Below the pieces are notes generated by a model. That model did no database searches. It was given only the letters and a program-made list of their open reading frames with translations, and was not told the DNA's origin. The position numbers were made by a program, and so were the translations under genes. Positions 53,804 through 63,230 of a stretch of 64,000 nucleotides of DNA are shown here, one piece after another. Positions within the stretch are counted from its first letter, which is position 1; every line of letters begins with the position of its first letter. Source of the DNA: Alkalibacterium sp049389645 (GTDB lineage Bacteria > Bacillota > Bacilli > Lactobacillales > Carnobacteriaceae_A); NCBI RefSeq assembly GCF_049389645.1, contig NZ_CP186540.1, positions 744,001 through 808,000 on the forward strand, in the 5' to 3' direction.

Positions 53804-53866
53804 TTGACAGAATAACTAATTAGAGTCTATACTCTAATTAGAGTTAAAAGTGAGTGATTACTCACT
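53804..53866 (+). promoter_or_regulatory. ABC exporter promoter with two palindromic operators
   Basis: TTGACA (53804-53809) and TATACT (53828-53833) with an 18-bp spacer. The inverted repeat CTAATTAGAGT-N4-ACTCTAATTAG (53816-53841) has perfect 11-bp arms and covers the -10. A second dyad, AGTGAGTGATTACTCACT (53849-53866), lies at the likely transcription start and resembles TetR-family sites. Confidence 0.75.
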
Positions 53867-53890
53867 TTCTAATTAAGGAGGAACAGTTTT

Positions 53891-55918
53891 ATGATGTTTT
53901 TAGAAGTGAACAACTTAAATAAATATTATCCTATTACTGATAAAGATCGTTTTCATGCATTGAAAGATGTGCAATTATCTTTTGACAAGGGAGAATTAGT
54001 GTCCATCATTGGTGAGTCAGGCAGTGGTAAATCCACACTGATGAACGTGTTGGGTGGTCTTGATTTGAAATTCGAAGGTGAAATTCTTGTAGATGGAGAA
54101 AATATCGGCCACTTCAAAGAAAAGGAAATGGTCAATTTTCATAAAGAAAAGGTCGGCTTTATTTTCCAAAGTTTCAATCTCGTCCCTCACCTATCTGTGT
54201 TAGATAATGTTACCTTGGCGATGACCTTGTCCAATGTCGATGCAAATACCAGAAAAGAAAGAGCCAAAGAAGTCCTAGAACATTTAGGCTTGAAGGATCA
54301 CTATAAAAAGAAACCAAGTCAACTATCGGGGGGTCAAAAACAACGTGTGGCTATTGCGCGGGCTCTCGTAAATGATCCAGATATCATCATCGCAGATGAA
54401 CCGACCGGCGCACTCGATTCCCAGACATCCGATCAAGTATTGGATATCATTGAGGAGATTGCAAAAAATGGTAAATTAGTTATCATGGTTACCCATTCGG
54501 AGCGTGTGGCTTCGCGCTCCACTCGTGTAGTCACCATCGATGATGGGAAAATTGTCAGTGACGAGAAACGCAAAAATATACACGACCACAAAAGCACTTT
54601 TCAGATAAAGGAACGGCAAGAAAATAAAAACCTTGGTTTTTTTGCAGCGATTCGGATGGCTTTGTTGAATATGAAAGAAAAATTGGGGCGGAATATCCTT
54701 ATTGCATTGGGCGCCAGCATTGGTATCATGAGTGTTATCCTGATGCTCGCACTTGGCAACGGTGTGAACGATTATTTAACCGACACCATGAATGAAAACG
54801 TCAATCCCATGATCAGCGAAGCGCGGATGACTGAAGAAACACAGAAAGAGACCGACGAAGAAATTGATACAGAGGCTCCTGCAGAACAGGCAGGTGGAGG
54901 ACCTGGAAATCTAGCAGCGAATAATCCGATGGTTCAATTATCTAAAAACATCGCTTTTGAAGAACCGAATATTGCCGAGCTCGAATCAATTCCGCAAGTT
55001 GAGGAAATAGAACTCGCATATTCAGCCTTCTCAATTGGAAGTGACACAGTCGTCTATGAAGATGAAACTCATCCATTCATGAACTTCGGTACCATCTCAG
55101 CAAACATGACCGATTCCAATATTTTGTATGGGTCATTCCCTGAAATTAGTGAAGTTCTGATTACAGAAGAAATGGCAGAAAACATGTTAAGTAATGCCGA
55201 AGACATGATAGGAGAGGAAGTTGAAGTAAAGCTATCAGTGAATGGAAGTCCTTTAACTGGTAACTACACAGTCAGTGGAATTTATACTGCTGGAAATGCT
55301 ATTGGACCGGCTAGCGCTTATGATTCCGTCTTTATGACAATGGACACTTTCTCTGATATGAATGAGGATAACGGATTGACCGTTGAACCTAATTTAGCCT
55401 ATCTTTATGCAGATGAAGCCGGCAATTCGCAGATGATCAAAGATGAAATCAGCGATTTGGGTTATGCGGGTTCATCTACAGATACTCTGGCAGCAACATT
55501 TACACAAATGCTGGATATTTTCACTTATATATTGTCGGGCGTAGCGGGTATTTCTCTATTCGTTTCAGCTATCATGATTCTAACGGTTCTTTATATCAGC
55601 GTCGTTGAACGTACTCAAGAAATTGGTGTACTCAAAGCAATCGGTGGCCGGAATAAAGATATCCGTCGTATCTTTGTTTCCGAATCCTTCCTCATCGGCT
55701 TGTTCAGCGGGTTGTTAGGTGTTGGAATTGCTTCCTTTATTTCGATGGTCGGGAATATTGCCGTTGAGAACCTATTTGGAACAACCATCTTACACATGAC
55801 CCCAGCTTATGCCCTGTTTGGTATCCTGGCCAGCATTATTATCAGCGTAGTTGCCGGTGTATTCCCAGCGAATAAAGCTGCAAGATTGGATCCAATAGAA
55901 GCCCTCCGCCATGATTGA
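53891..55918 (+). CDS. MacB-like ABC transporter, fused ATPase and permease
   Basis: A 675-residue fusion. Residues 1-235 are the ATPase with Walker A GESGSGKST and LSGGQKQRVAIARALVNDPDIIIADEPTGALD. A membrane segment near 265-285 is followed by a long extracytoplasmic domain (about 290-530) with a Gly-rich stretch, then three segments with the FtsX-type loop EIGVLKAIGGRNKDIRRIF. Likely exports a peptide, antibiotic or lipid. RBS AAGGAGGAACAG. Preceded by a TetR gene and operators. Confidence 0.92.
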   Translation: MMFLEVNNLNKYYPITDKDRFHALKDVQLSFDKGELVSIIGESGSGKSTLMNVLGGLDLKFEGEILVDGENIGHFKEKEMVNFHKEKVGFIFQSFNLVPHLSVLDNVTLAMTLSNVDANTRKERAKEVLEHLGLKDHYKKKPSQLSGGQKQRVAIARALVNDPDIIIADEPTGALDSQTSDQVLDIIEEIAKNGKLVIMVTHSERVASRSTRVVTIDDGKIVSDEKRKNIHDHKSTFQIKERQENKNLGFFAAIRMALLNMKEKLGRNILIALGASIGIMSVILMLALGNGVNDYLTDTMNENVNPMISEARMTEETQKETDEEIDTEAPAEQAGGGPGNLAANNPMVQLSKNIAFEEPNIAELESIPQVEEIELAYSAFSIGSDTVVYEDETHPFMNFGTISANMTDSNILYGSFPEISEVLITEEMAENMLSNAEDMIGEEVEVKLSVNGSPLTGNYTVSGIYTAGNAIGPASAYDSVFMTMDTFSDMNEDNGLTVEPNLAYLYADEAGNSQMIKDEISDLGYAGSSTDTLAATFTQMLDIFTYILSGVAGISLFVSAIMILTVLYISVVERTQEIGVLKAIGGRNKDIRRIFVSESFLIGLFSGLLGVGIASFISMVGNIAVENLFGTTILHMTPAYALFGILASIIISVVAGVFPANKAARLDPIEALRHD

Positions 55919-55944
55919 ATGAACTAAGTAGAAAAAATGAGGAT

Positions 55945-55988
55945 AAATAAAGGACGTATCCAAGTTAGTGAGGATACGTCCTTTATTT
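55945..55988. terminator. Terminator between the ABC exporter and MATE genes (copy B)
   Basis: AAATAAAGGACGTATCC and GGATACGTCCTTTATTT form a perfect stem, the same as copy A at 52742-52783. It can act on both convergent genes. Confidence 0.9.
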
Positions 55989-57355
55989 TATTTTTCGTCA
56001 TATTTTAGCGGTTCTATTTTTTTAGTATAAACATATCGCATAGCTAGGAGGGCAAAAACAATTGTTACACCCTCTGATATCAATTTCGACCACCAAACCA
56101 TATTAACATCTCCTGTTAAAGATAATACGTAGGCGACCGGAACCAATACAATCAGTTGGCGGATGACCTGGATCCATAAACTGAGCACTGCGTTCCCAAC
56201 AGCCTGAAAAACGGTTCCCAGCATGATACTTATTCCGGCAAAACCAAAACTGAGACTAATAATTCTTAAAGCAGGGACACCGATTCTCATCATTTCATCA
56301 GATGCACTAAATAAGTTTAAAAGCTGGACTGGAAAAACTTGAAACAATGCCGTTCCAAGAAGCATGATCATTAATCCATACATCAGAGAAACTTTGATAG
56401 CTTCGATCATTCGTTCCTTGTTCTTTGCTCCATAGTTATAAGACACAATAGGTATCATGCCATTATTCAGACCAAACACAGGCATGAATGCAAAGCCCTG
56501 AAGCTTGATATAGACGCCATAAACAGCTATGGCTGTAGGTGTGAACTGAAGCAGAATAATATTAAAGATTAACATGACCAGTGATGTGATAGACGTCATC
56601 ACCATTGAGGGAATACCTACAGAATAAATACGTTTAATGACTTTGAAATCCGGTTTATTTCCGAAGAAATGCATATCTAAATCATCATTGACTCTCGCAT
56701 TAATAATGATTGCAAGAATGGCCGAAGTTATTTGTGCAATAACGGTAGCGATGGCAGCACCGTATACACCGAGAGCAGGTATGCCAAACCAGCCAAAAAT
56801 CAGAATCGGATCCAAAATGATATTCAATATGGCCCCCGTGCCCTGTGTTATCATCGTGTAAAATGTGCGTCCGGTAGACTGCAGAATACGTTCGTATGTA
56901 AATTGTAAAAACTTCCCAACAGAAAGTGTTGTGATCACTACAGTATATTCCATCCCGTACCTTATGATTTCAGCATTATCCGTCTGCATCTCAAAGAATG
57001 GTCTGACAAGCAACAACCCAAAGACGAGAAACAGACCATAATGAAACAGGGTCAAGAAGACACCATTATTGGCAGCTGCACTGGCTAATTTCCGGTTCCC
57101 TTCACCTAGCCGTTTGGATACCTCAGCATTCATCCCCACCCCTGTTCCAATGCCGATTGCCACCATTAGCATTTGTATAGGAAAAACAAGTGACAGAGCC
57201 GCTAATGCCTCTTCGCTGATCTGCGCCACAAATATACTGTCGACCACGTTATAGAGAGATTGGATAGACATTGAAATCATCATAGGTACTGAAAGCGTCA
57301 GGATCAACTTGTTCATTGGCATCGTGCCTAATTTTTCGGAATTCATATTTTTCAT
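55988..57355 (-). CDS. MATE-family efflux transporter (MepA-like)
   Basis: A 455-residue protein with twelve membrane segments in two related halves. The N-terminal start SEKLGTMPMNKLILTLSVPMMISM and YNVVDSIFVAQIS are typical of MepA-type multidrug/Na+ antiporters, with GAILNIILDPILIFGWFGIPALG in the middle. RBS AGGAGAGTCCGAT. It is convergent with the ABC exporter. Substrates unknown. Confidence 0.92.
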   Translation of the reverse strand: MKNMNSEKLGTMPMNKLILTLSVPMMISMSIQSLYNVVDSIFVAQISEEALAALSLVFPIQMLMVAIGIGTGVGMNAEVSKRLGEGNRKLASAAANNGVFLTLFHYGLFLVFGLLLVRPFFEMQTDNAEIIRYGMEYTVVITTLSVGKFLQFTYERILQSTGRTFYTMITQGTGAILNIILDPILIFGWFGIPALGVYGAAIATVIAQITSAILAIIINARVNDDLDMHFFGNKPDFKVIKRIYSVGIPSMVMTSITSLVMLIFNIILLQFTPTAIAVYGVYIKLQGFAFMPVFGLNNGMIPIVSYNYGAKNKERMIEAIKVSLMYGLMIMLLGTALFQVFPVQLLNLFSASDEMMRIGVPALRIISLSFGFAGISIMLGTVFQAVGNAVLSLWIQVIRQLIVLVPVAYVLSLTGDVNMVWWSKLISEGVTIVFALLAMRYVYTKKIEPLKYDEK

Positions 57356-57531
57356 ATCGGACTCTCCTATTTAGATGTATAATCAATAGTAACTTCTCCA
57401 GTATACAAAAGAGTGCTACGAAAATGAAGTAACTCAGCTCAATTCGAAAACGAAAATATTATACTATTTTCAACTTTTTACCCTAGCCGCTTTCTGGCAA
57501 TTCTGGTAAACTGTGCTCAGGACAGAAAGGT

Positions 57532-58212
57532 ATGAAAAAAATGAAACTTTTAAGAAAATTAATTTCTCTACTATTGGCCATCACTATTGGTTTCTGGCTA
57601 GGTGTAAGCGGGCTTTTAAACGGCACACGCTTGGGTGGCTGGATGAATACCGCGGTCGACTATATGCCCACTCAAACCGAAATATCGCAGTTAAGGTCTT
57701 CTTTTGACACCATACCCATCATTGGTGATTCCTCCTTCACTGACAACCAGGAGAGCCCCGCAGCTGACAACACTATTATAGAAAAAAATGAACACGAAGA
57801 AGTCGATTACGACAAGGTTGAACAAACGATTATTTCTTTATTGAATGAACTAAGAGAAGAACAGAACCTTAACACATTGCAGTCAAACGACATGCTGAAA
57901 GCGGCGGCCATTATCCGCGCCAAAGAAACAGAAGAATCATTTTCCCACACTCGACCTAATGGCACTGATCCCTTCACAGTCTTTGAAGAAGAAGGCATTA
58001 GTTACTCTTACCGAATCGTCGGGGAAAACTTGGGGATGGCAACCTATTACATGAGCGAAGAAGAAATGGCTGAATTGCTCTTTGATGGTTGGGTCGAGAG
58101 TGAAGGTCATTATGAGAACATGATCAAACCCGAATATGAGGAAATCGGTGTAGGTGTTCATTATGATGGTGAATTCTTATATGCTACCCAACTCTTCGGG
58201 ACACCGTTATAA
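57532..58212 (+). CDS. Membrane-anchored CAP-domain (SCP/YkwD-like) protein
   Basis: A 226-residue protein with an N-terminal signal anchor (about residues 7-27), a charged linker and a C-terminal CAP domain (about 100-225). The domain shows LLNELREEQNLNTLQSNDML, FSHTRPNGTDPFTVFEEEG, GENLGMATY and GHYENMIKPEYEEIGVGVHY. Function outside the cell is unclear in bacteria. The start is ATG 57532 or 57541. Confidence 0.9.
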   Translation: MKKMKLLRKLISLLLAITIGFWLGVSGLLNGTRLGGWMNTAVDYMPTQTEISQLRSSFDTIPIIGDSSFTDNQESPAADNTIIEKNEHEEVDYDKVEQTIISLLNELREEQNLNTLQSNDMLKAAAIIRAKETEESFSHTRPNGTDPFTVFEEEGISYSYRIVGENLGMATYYMSEEEMAELLFDGWVESEGHYENMIKPEYEEIGVGVHYDGEFLYATQLFGTPL

Positions 58213-58229
58213 AAAGAGTGATAAAACAT

Positions 58230-58264
58230 AAAAAGAATCTGAGCCATGACTCAGATTCTTTTTA
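58230..58264. terminator. Terminator between the CAP gene and pap
   Basis: AAAAAGAATCTGAG and CTCAGATTCTTTTT form a perfect 14-bp stem with a 6-nt loop. Works in either direction. Confidence 0.88.
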
Positions 58265-58285
58265 TTTGTCTTTCGCTTTACTCAT

Positions 58286-59761
58286 TTAGTCTTTCTCTTC
58301 TAGAATCTTTCTGGCCTGTTCAACGAACGCTTTCAATACCTTGATCCGAGCATACTTCTTCTGCTGCCCTTCTACAATGATCCATGGCGCGTACTCCGTG
58401 TTCGTTCGCACCAACATTTCATTCATTGCCTCTATGTGATCATCCCACTTTTCACGGTTACGCCAATCTTCATCCGTGAGTTTGTATATCTTGTCCGGTT
58501 CAGTCTCACGTTCTTTAAACCGGGCAAGTTGTTCATCTTTATCGATGTAAATAAAGAACTTCAGGACAAGAGTACCAAAGTTATGAAGGTGTTTCTCCAT
58601 TTGATTTATTTCAGCGTAAGCACGGTCCCATTCTTCTATTTCTGCCAGTCCCTCAACTCGCTCGACCATGACTCGGCCATACCAACTGCGATCAAAGATT
58701 TTCATGTCTCCTTTTTTCGGAAAGTTTTTATAAAAACGCCACAAGTAATGGTGATTGCTTTCCAGAACTGAAGGCGCCGAGGTCGTGACCACTTCATATC
58801 CCCGCGGATCCATCTCTCGAGTCAGCCGCTCAATGGCACCGCCTTTACCAGCCGCATCGACACCTTCAAAGACCAGTACGGTAGGTATCCCTTTCGTATA
58901 CAATTGAAAAGCCAACTCCTGAGCTTCAAGCTGCAACTCGTCTTTTAGTTTGTCGTATTCCTCATCGTCCAATTTCAGGTCTAACTTCAATTCGTCTAGT
59001 GGTTTTTCTTGTGGTAAATAATCTCTCAATTCTTTTCTTGATCCACTCTTTTGCATCCCCATGATTCGGTCGATACCTTGGTGAATCAAATCAATGGTCA
59101 TACCCAAAACTTTATCCGAGGCATCTTTTTTATCTTCTGAAGAAACGACGTGCCACTTACTGAAAGTGAAATCGGATTTTTCTAGAATGTTATCAAAATG
59201 CTCAAGATACTCATCATAGTGGTCATACTGGTCTTCATCTCGTTTGCTGATCAGGAAAGAACGGAATTCATCGTCTTTCAGCTCATCGATCCTCTGCTGT
59301 TGTGTTGTCTCTTTTTGATGCAGGAAAAATTTAATGATGATGGCTTTATCATCTAATAGTTGTTTCTCGATCGAACTGATATCCTTAATGTCTTTTTCTA
59401 ACTCTTCTCCATTTAAAGATACATCATTGAAGAGTTTAAAATAAAAACTACGGTCATAAATAGCAATGTCCCCATATCCTGGAATTTTATCCCAGAAACG
59501 CCACAAAAAAGGTCTGTTGCGTTCTTCTTCCGTAGGATTTTCAAACACGCTCACTTTAAAATGTTTCGGATTCAATTCTTTAACCAAATCTTTAATAACG
59601 TAACCCTTGCCGGATGACTCCCAGCCATCCACAATAATTAAAACCGGAATACCCAAATTAACTATTAATCGTTGGGCTCTTGACAGACGTTCGCCCAATT
59701 CTTTGGTTTTAAATGAACTATACGGATTCTTAAAATCATCAAAATCATATTCCTTTAACAC
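58286..59761 (-). CDS. pap: Polyphosphate:AMP phosphotransferase (two PPK2 domains)
   Basis: A 491-residue protein of two tandem PPK2 domains. Domain 1 has VDGWESSGKGYVIKDLV and IYDRSFYFKLF; domain 2 has FEGVDAAGKGGAIERL and IFDRSWYGRVMVERVEG. Two-domain PPK2 proteins phosphorylate AMP to ADP with polyphosphate; usually only the C-terminal domain has the full Walker A. I chose GTG 59761, which has AAGGAGGGATAAAACC upstream. The in-frame ATG at 59788 lies before that site. Confidence 0.9.
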   Translation of the reverse strand: MLKEYDFDDFKNPYSSFKTKELGERLSRAQRLIVNLGIPVLIIVDGWESSGKGYVIKDLVKELNPKHFKVSVFENPTEEERNRPFLWRFWDKIPGYGDIAIYDRSFYFKLFNDVSLNGEELEKDIKDISSIEKQLLDDKAIIIKFFLHQKETTQQQRIDELKDDEFRSFLISKRDEDQYDHYDEYLEHFDNILEKSDFTFSKWHVVSSEDKKDASDKVLGMTIDLIHQGIDRIMGMQKSGSRKELRDYLPQEKPLDELKLDLKLDDEEYDKLKDELQLEAQELAFQLYTKGIPTVLVFEGVDAAGKGGAIERLTREMDPRGYEVVTTSAPSVLESNHHYLWRFYKNFPKKGDMKIFDRSWYGRVMVERVEGLAEIEEWDRAYAEINQMEKHLHNFGTLVLKFFIYIDKDEQLARFKERETEPDKIYKLTDEDWRNREKWDDHIEAMNEMLVRTNTEYAPWIIVEGQQKKYARIKVLKAFVEQARKILEEKD

Positions 59762-59864
59762 GGTTTTATCCCTCCTTATGCTTTTCACTCTGATGAGTGT
59801 GAAAGTTCTTAATATTAGAATAACAAGACTGGAAACGATCCCCTAATAAATGAAATATATCTGT

Positions 59865-60644
59865 TTAATAGAGTTCTGGACGGCGATCATTGTAAACTGT
59901 TATATCCTGGCGAATTTTCGCTATACTTTCCAAGTCTAAATCGGCCCATAAAAGCATCTCTTCTTCTCTGGCAGAAGCTAGGTATTCGCCTAAAGGATTG
60001 AATATCCTTGAATGACCGCAGAATTTCAATTTATCTGTTTCACCCACACTGTTGACGCCCACGACGAAAAATTGATTCTCAATCGCTCGAGCACGGAGTA
60101 AGGTCTCCCAGACGTGGACACGAGGTTGCGGCCATGCAGCCGGTACGAATAAAATCTGTATATCTTCCAAAGCCATGCGTCTTATCCATTCTACAAAGCG
60201 CAAGTCATAGCAGGTAGCTATCCCCACTTTTATACCATCGAGTTCAAATATTCCCAATTGGTCGCCAGATGTAAACAGCTGGTGTTCGTTTGAAGGTGAA
60301 AACAAATGAACTTTATTATACGTATGCACGAGCTCACCTTCTCGGTTGAACGTATAGCTCGTATTATAAAACTGGCCATCTGAATACGTGGCTACCGAAC
60401 CGCCGACTATATTCACATGGTACTTTTCTGCTAGATTACTCAAAAACTGTTTTGTTTTTTTGCCATCTTTATCCGCATGTTCTTCAAGTTCATCCGGAAA
60501 AAAAGAAACGTTCCACATTTCGGGCAACACGAACACATCAGGTTTATTCCTTTCCACGGCTGTCCTGATCAGTTCAATTATTTTATTCTGGTTTTTCTTC
60601 TCATTCTTATAAATCAAATCGATCTGCAGCGCACAGACTAACAT
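59865..60644 (-). CDS. Carbon-nitrogen hydrolase (nitrilase superfamily, omega-amidase-like)
   Basis: A 259-residue protein with the full nitrilase triad: Glu42 (VFVLPEMW), Lys111 (TYNKVHLF) and Cys145 (GIATCYDLRF). It resembles YafV/omega-amidase enzymes, which hydrolyse small amides such as alpha-ketoglutaramate. RBS AAGGGGTGACAGT. Monocistronic. Substrate not deducible. Confidence 0.9.
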   Translation of the reverse strand: MLVCALQIDLIYKNEKKNQNKIIELIRTAVERNKPDVFVLPEMWNVSFFPDELEEHADKDGKKTKQFLSNLAEKYHVNIVGGSVATYSDGQFYNTSYTFNREGELVHTYNKVHLFSPSNEHQLFTSGDQLGIFELDGIKVGIATCYDLRFVEWIRRMALEDIQILFVPAAWPQPRVHVWETLLRARAIENQFFVVGVNSVGETDKLKFCGHSRIFNPLGEYLASAREEEMLLWADLDLESIAKIRQDITVYNDRRPELY

Positions 60645-60785
60645 ACTGTCACCCCTTGAATATATTTTGTTGTTTTTAGTTTATCAATAATGGAAGAAGT
60701 AAGCCACAAGTTGACTTCTTCTTAATTCTTGTTTATCATTAAATTAATTTACATATATATATATATTAAAAAGAAGGGTGTGAAG

Positions 60786-60938
60786 ATGAAAGTGAAAAAA
60801 AGAAATGATAATAAAAAGTTTTTATTTTTCTTCCTTGGCGCTGTCGTTGGGTACCCTATCATCGATGGTATTCTCCTTTATTTAGGTTTTGATGCATCTA
60901 CTCTCCTCGTTTCCGTACTTGAGTCGCTCTTTGGCTAA
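60786..60938 (+). CDS. Small membrane protein, unknown function
   Basis: A 50-residue protein starting MKVKKRNDNKKFLFFFLG, a basic N-terminus followed by one or two hydrophobic segments. The ATG at 60786 has GAAGGGTGTGAAG upstream; the in-frame ATG at 60729 lies in an AT-rich leader and is rejected. No known family. It may be real because of the good ribosome binding site. Confidence 0.6.
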   Translation: MKVKKRNDNKKFLFFFLGAVVGYPIIDGILLYLGFDASTLLVSVLESLFG

Positions 60939-60952
60939 ACTGGATACATAAA

Positions 60953-60991
60953 AAACGCCCTGACTACTCACATAGAGTAGCCAGGGCGTTT
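60953..60991 (-). terminator. Terminator after groESL
   Basis: AAACGCCCTG and CAGGGCGTTT plus CTACTC/GAGTAG form one long stem. A T6 run follows on the minus strand, 38 bp past groEL. Confidence 0.88.
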
Positions 60992-61028
60992 CGTCTTTAA
61001 TAGTTATTGAAAAGAAGTGTTCGTTTGA

Positions 61029-62651
61029 TTACATCATACCGCCCATGCCGTTTGGATCCATTCCGCCGGCCGGTCCATTTTTTTCAGGGAATTCTGCAAC
61101 AGCTGCTTCCGTTGTAAGAATCAGAGCTGATACAGATGCAGCATTTTGAAGAGCTGAACGGGCTACTTTGGTTGGATCGATAATGCCTGCTTCGACCATG
61201 TTGACCATTTCTCCTGTTGCAGCATTGAAGCCAATACCTGGCTCAACGTGTTTCAAGCGTTCCACAATAACACTACCGTCTAATCCGGCATTTTGAGCAA
61301 TTTGACGAACAGGTTCTTCAAGCGCACGTAAGACGATTTTTACACCTGTTGCTACATCGCCTTCTGCTTCGATTTCTTCAATTTTGCTCAAGATATTGAT
61401 ATACGCTGTTCCACCGCCGGCAATAACGCCTTCTTCAACGGCTGCACGAGCAGCATTCAACGCATCTTCAATACGTAATTTACGTTCTTTTATTTCTGTT
61501 TCCGTAGCTGCACCAACTTTGATCACGGCCACACCGCCAGCTAATTTAGCAATACGTTCCTGCAGTTTTTCACGGTCAAATTCTGAGTTTGTCTCCTCAG
61601 CTTGAGCACGCAACATGCCCACGCGTTGTTCAATGGCTAGCTTGTCGCCAGCACCTTCAACGATGGTGGTGTCATCTTTAGTAACAACAACTTTTCCTGC
61701 TGTACCTAATTGATCGATGGTCATGTCTTTCAAGTCTAAGCCTAATTCACTGGTAATAACGGTCCCGTTAGTTAAGGTAGCGATATCTTCCAGCATACCT
61801 TTACGACGATCGCCAAATCCAGGCGCCTTGACCGCAACTACATTTAGAGTGCCTCGAATTTTATTCAAGACTAATGTCGGTAACGCTTCTCCATCAATAT
61901 CATCTGCAATGATCAATAACGGACGATTTTGCTGCATGATGTTTTCCAGCACAGGTAGAATTTCTTGAACAGATGAGATTTTCTTGTCTGTTATTAAAAC
62001 ATACGGGTTGTCTAAACTGGCTTCCATTTTTTCGTTATCAGTTACCATGTATTGAGATAAGTAACCACGATCAAACTGCATCCCTTCAACAACTGCTAAT
62101 TCTGTTTCAATGCCTTGAGATTCTTCGATAGTAATGACACCATCGCTACCGACTCTTTCCATAGCATCTGCAAGTAAAAGACCAATTTCTTCATCACCTG
62201 AAGAAATTGCAGCTATTTGAGCAATCGATTCTTTATCTGCAACTTGAGTTGAGATCTCGCGCAGTGATTCCACTGCTTTTTTCGTTGCCATTTCAATTCC
62301 TCTACGGATACCGACCGGGTTAGCACCAGCTGTTACATTTTTCATGCCTTCGTTAACGATCGCTTGGGCTAATACTGTTGCTGTCGTTGTTCCGTCTCCG
62401 GCAATATCATTGGTCTTGCTTGCAACTTCAACAACTAATTGTGCACCCATGTTTTCAAATTTATCTTCTAATTCAATTTCTTTTGCAATGGTGACCCCAT
62501 CATTAGTGATTTGAGGTGCGCCAAACGCTTTATCCAAAATAACGTTTCTGCCTTTGGGTCCTAAGGTAACTTTTACAGTGTTTGCTAATTTATCTACGCC
62601 ACGTAACATTGCAGCACGTGCATCTTCTGAAAATTTAATTTCTTTAGCCAT
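61029..62651 (-). CDS. groEL: 60 kDa chaperonin GroEL
   Basis: A 540-residue ATP-dependent chaperonin. GPKGRNVILDKAFGAPQITNDG, the ATP-site DGTTTATVLA and the C-terminal Gly/Met tail GGMDPNGMGGMM are typical. It assembles as a 14-mer and folds proteins with GroES. Located 57 bp after groES. Transcription is from the CIRCE-controlled promoter upstream of groES. Confidence 0.98.
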   Translation of the reverse strand: MAKEIKFSEDARAAMLRGVDKLANTVKVTLGPKGRNVILDKAFGAPQITNDGVTIAKEIELEDKFENMGAQLVVEVASKTNDIAGDGTTTATVLAQAIVNEGMKNVTAGANPVGIRRGIEMATKKAVESLREISTQVADKESIAQIAAISSGDEEIGLLLADAMERVGSDGVITIEESQGIETELAVVEGMQFDRGYLSQYMVTDNEKMEASLDNPYVLITDKKISSVQEILPVLENIMQQNRPLLIIADDIDGEALPTLVLNKIRGTLNVVAVKAPGFGDRRKGMLEDIATLTNGTVITSELGLDLKDMTIDQLGTAGKVVVTKDDTTIVEGAGDKLAIEQRVGMLRAQAEETNSEFDREKLQERIAKLAGGVAVIKVGAATETEIKERKLRIEDALNAARAAVEEGVIAGGGTAYINILSKIEEIEAEGDVATGVKIVLRALEEPVRQIAQNAGLDGSVIVERLKHVEPGIGFNAATGEMVNMVEAGIIDPTKVARSALQNAASVSALILTTEAAVAEFPEKNGPAGGMDPNGMGGMM

Positions 62652-62708
62652 GTTTGTATTCTCTCCTTCATCAATTGTATTTAAATTAAACCAGTTTATT
62701 TTATTTGA

Positions 62709-62993
62709 TTATTCAACAACAGCAATAATGTCTGTGTCTTTAACAACTAGATACTCTATACCTTGAAATTTGATTTCAGCACCCGAATATTTTTCAAAAA
62801 CAACTTCGTCTCCAACGGACACTGCTATTTTAGCGTAGTTTCCGTTATCTAGTAATTTACCTTCACCCACAGCCACAACTTTAGCTGTTTGTGGTTTTTC
62901 TTTGGCAGATTCAGGTAGTACTAACCCGCTTGCCGTTTTTTGCTCTTCTTTTTTCACTTCAAGAAGCACACGATTTCCTAATGGTTTTAACAT
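62709..62993 (-). CDS. groES: 10 kDa chaperonin GroES
   Basis: A 94-residue co-chaperonin. LKPLGNRVLLEVKKEEQKTASGLVLPESAKEKPQ, with the mobile loop, and KYSGAEIKFQGIEYLVVKDTDIIAV are typical. It caps GroEL. First gene of the groESL operon, 69 bp downstream of the CIRCE element. Confidence 0.97.
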   Translation of the reverse strand: MLKPLGNRVLLEVKKEEQKTASGLVLPESAKEKPQTAKVVAVGEGKLLDNGNYAKIAVSVGDEVVFEKYSGAEIKFQGIEYLVVKDTDIIAVVE

Positions 62994-63062
62994 AATGTTA
63001 TCCCTCCGAAATTCTAATATTTATTTTTATAGTTTCACTAAATCATAGTGAAGATGTAAGTT

Positions 63063-63128
63063 TTAGCACTCTCTTCATTCGAGTGCTAACTCCCTTATTA
63101 GTATATTCAAAACTGAAGAGTCATGCAA
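63063..63128 (-). promoter_or_regulatory. groESL promoter and CIRCE operator
   Basis: TTAGCACTC-N9-GAGTGCTAA at 63063-63089 is a perfect CIRCE, the HrcA site. On the minus strand TTGCAT (63128-63123) and TATACT (63105-63100) are 17 bp apart, so CIRCE starts just at the transcription start. hrcA itself is not in the window. Confidence 0.95.
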
Positions 63129-63230
63129 GCCCTATCTTCTAAAATCTTTCAATTTCCCCTTTGTGGAAACCCGTTTCAATTTGTGTTAGAGTTAGCAGTA
63201 TTGTAGAAACTAACTAAAAGGATGACTTTA

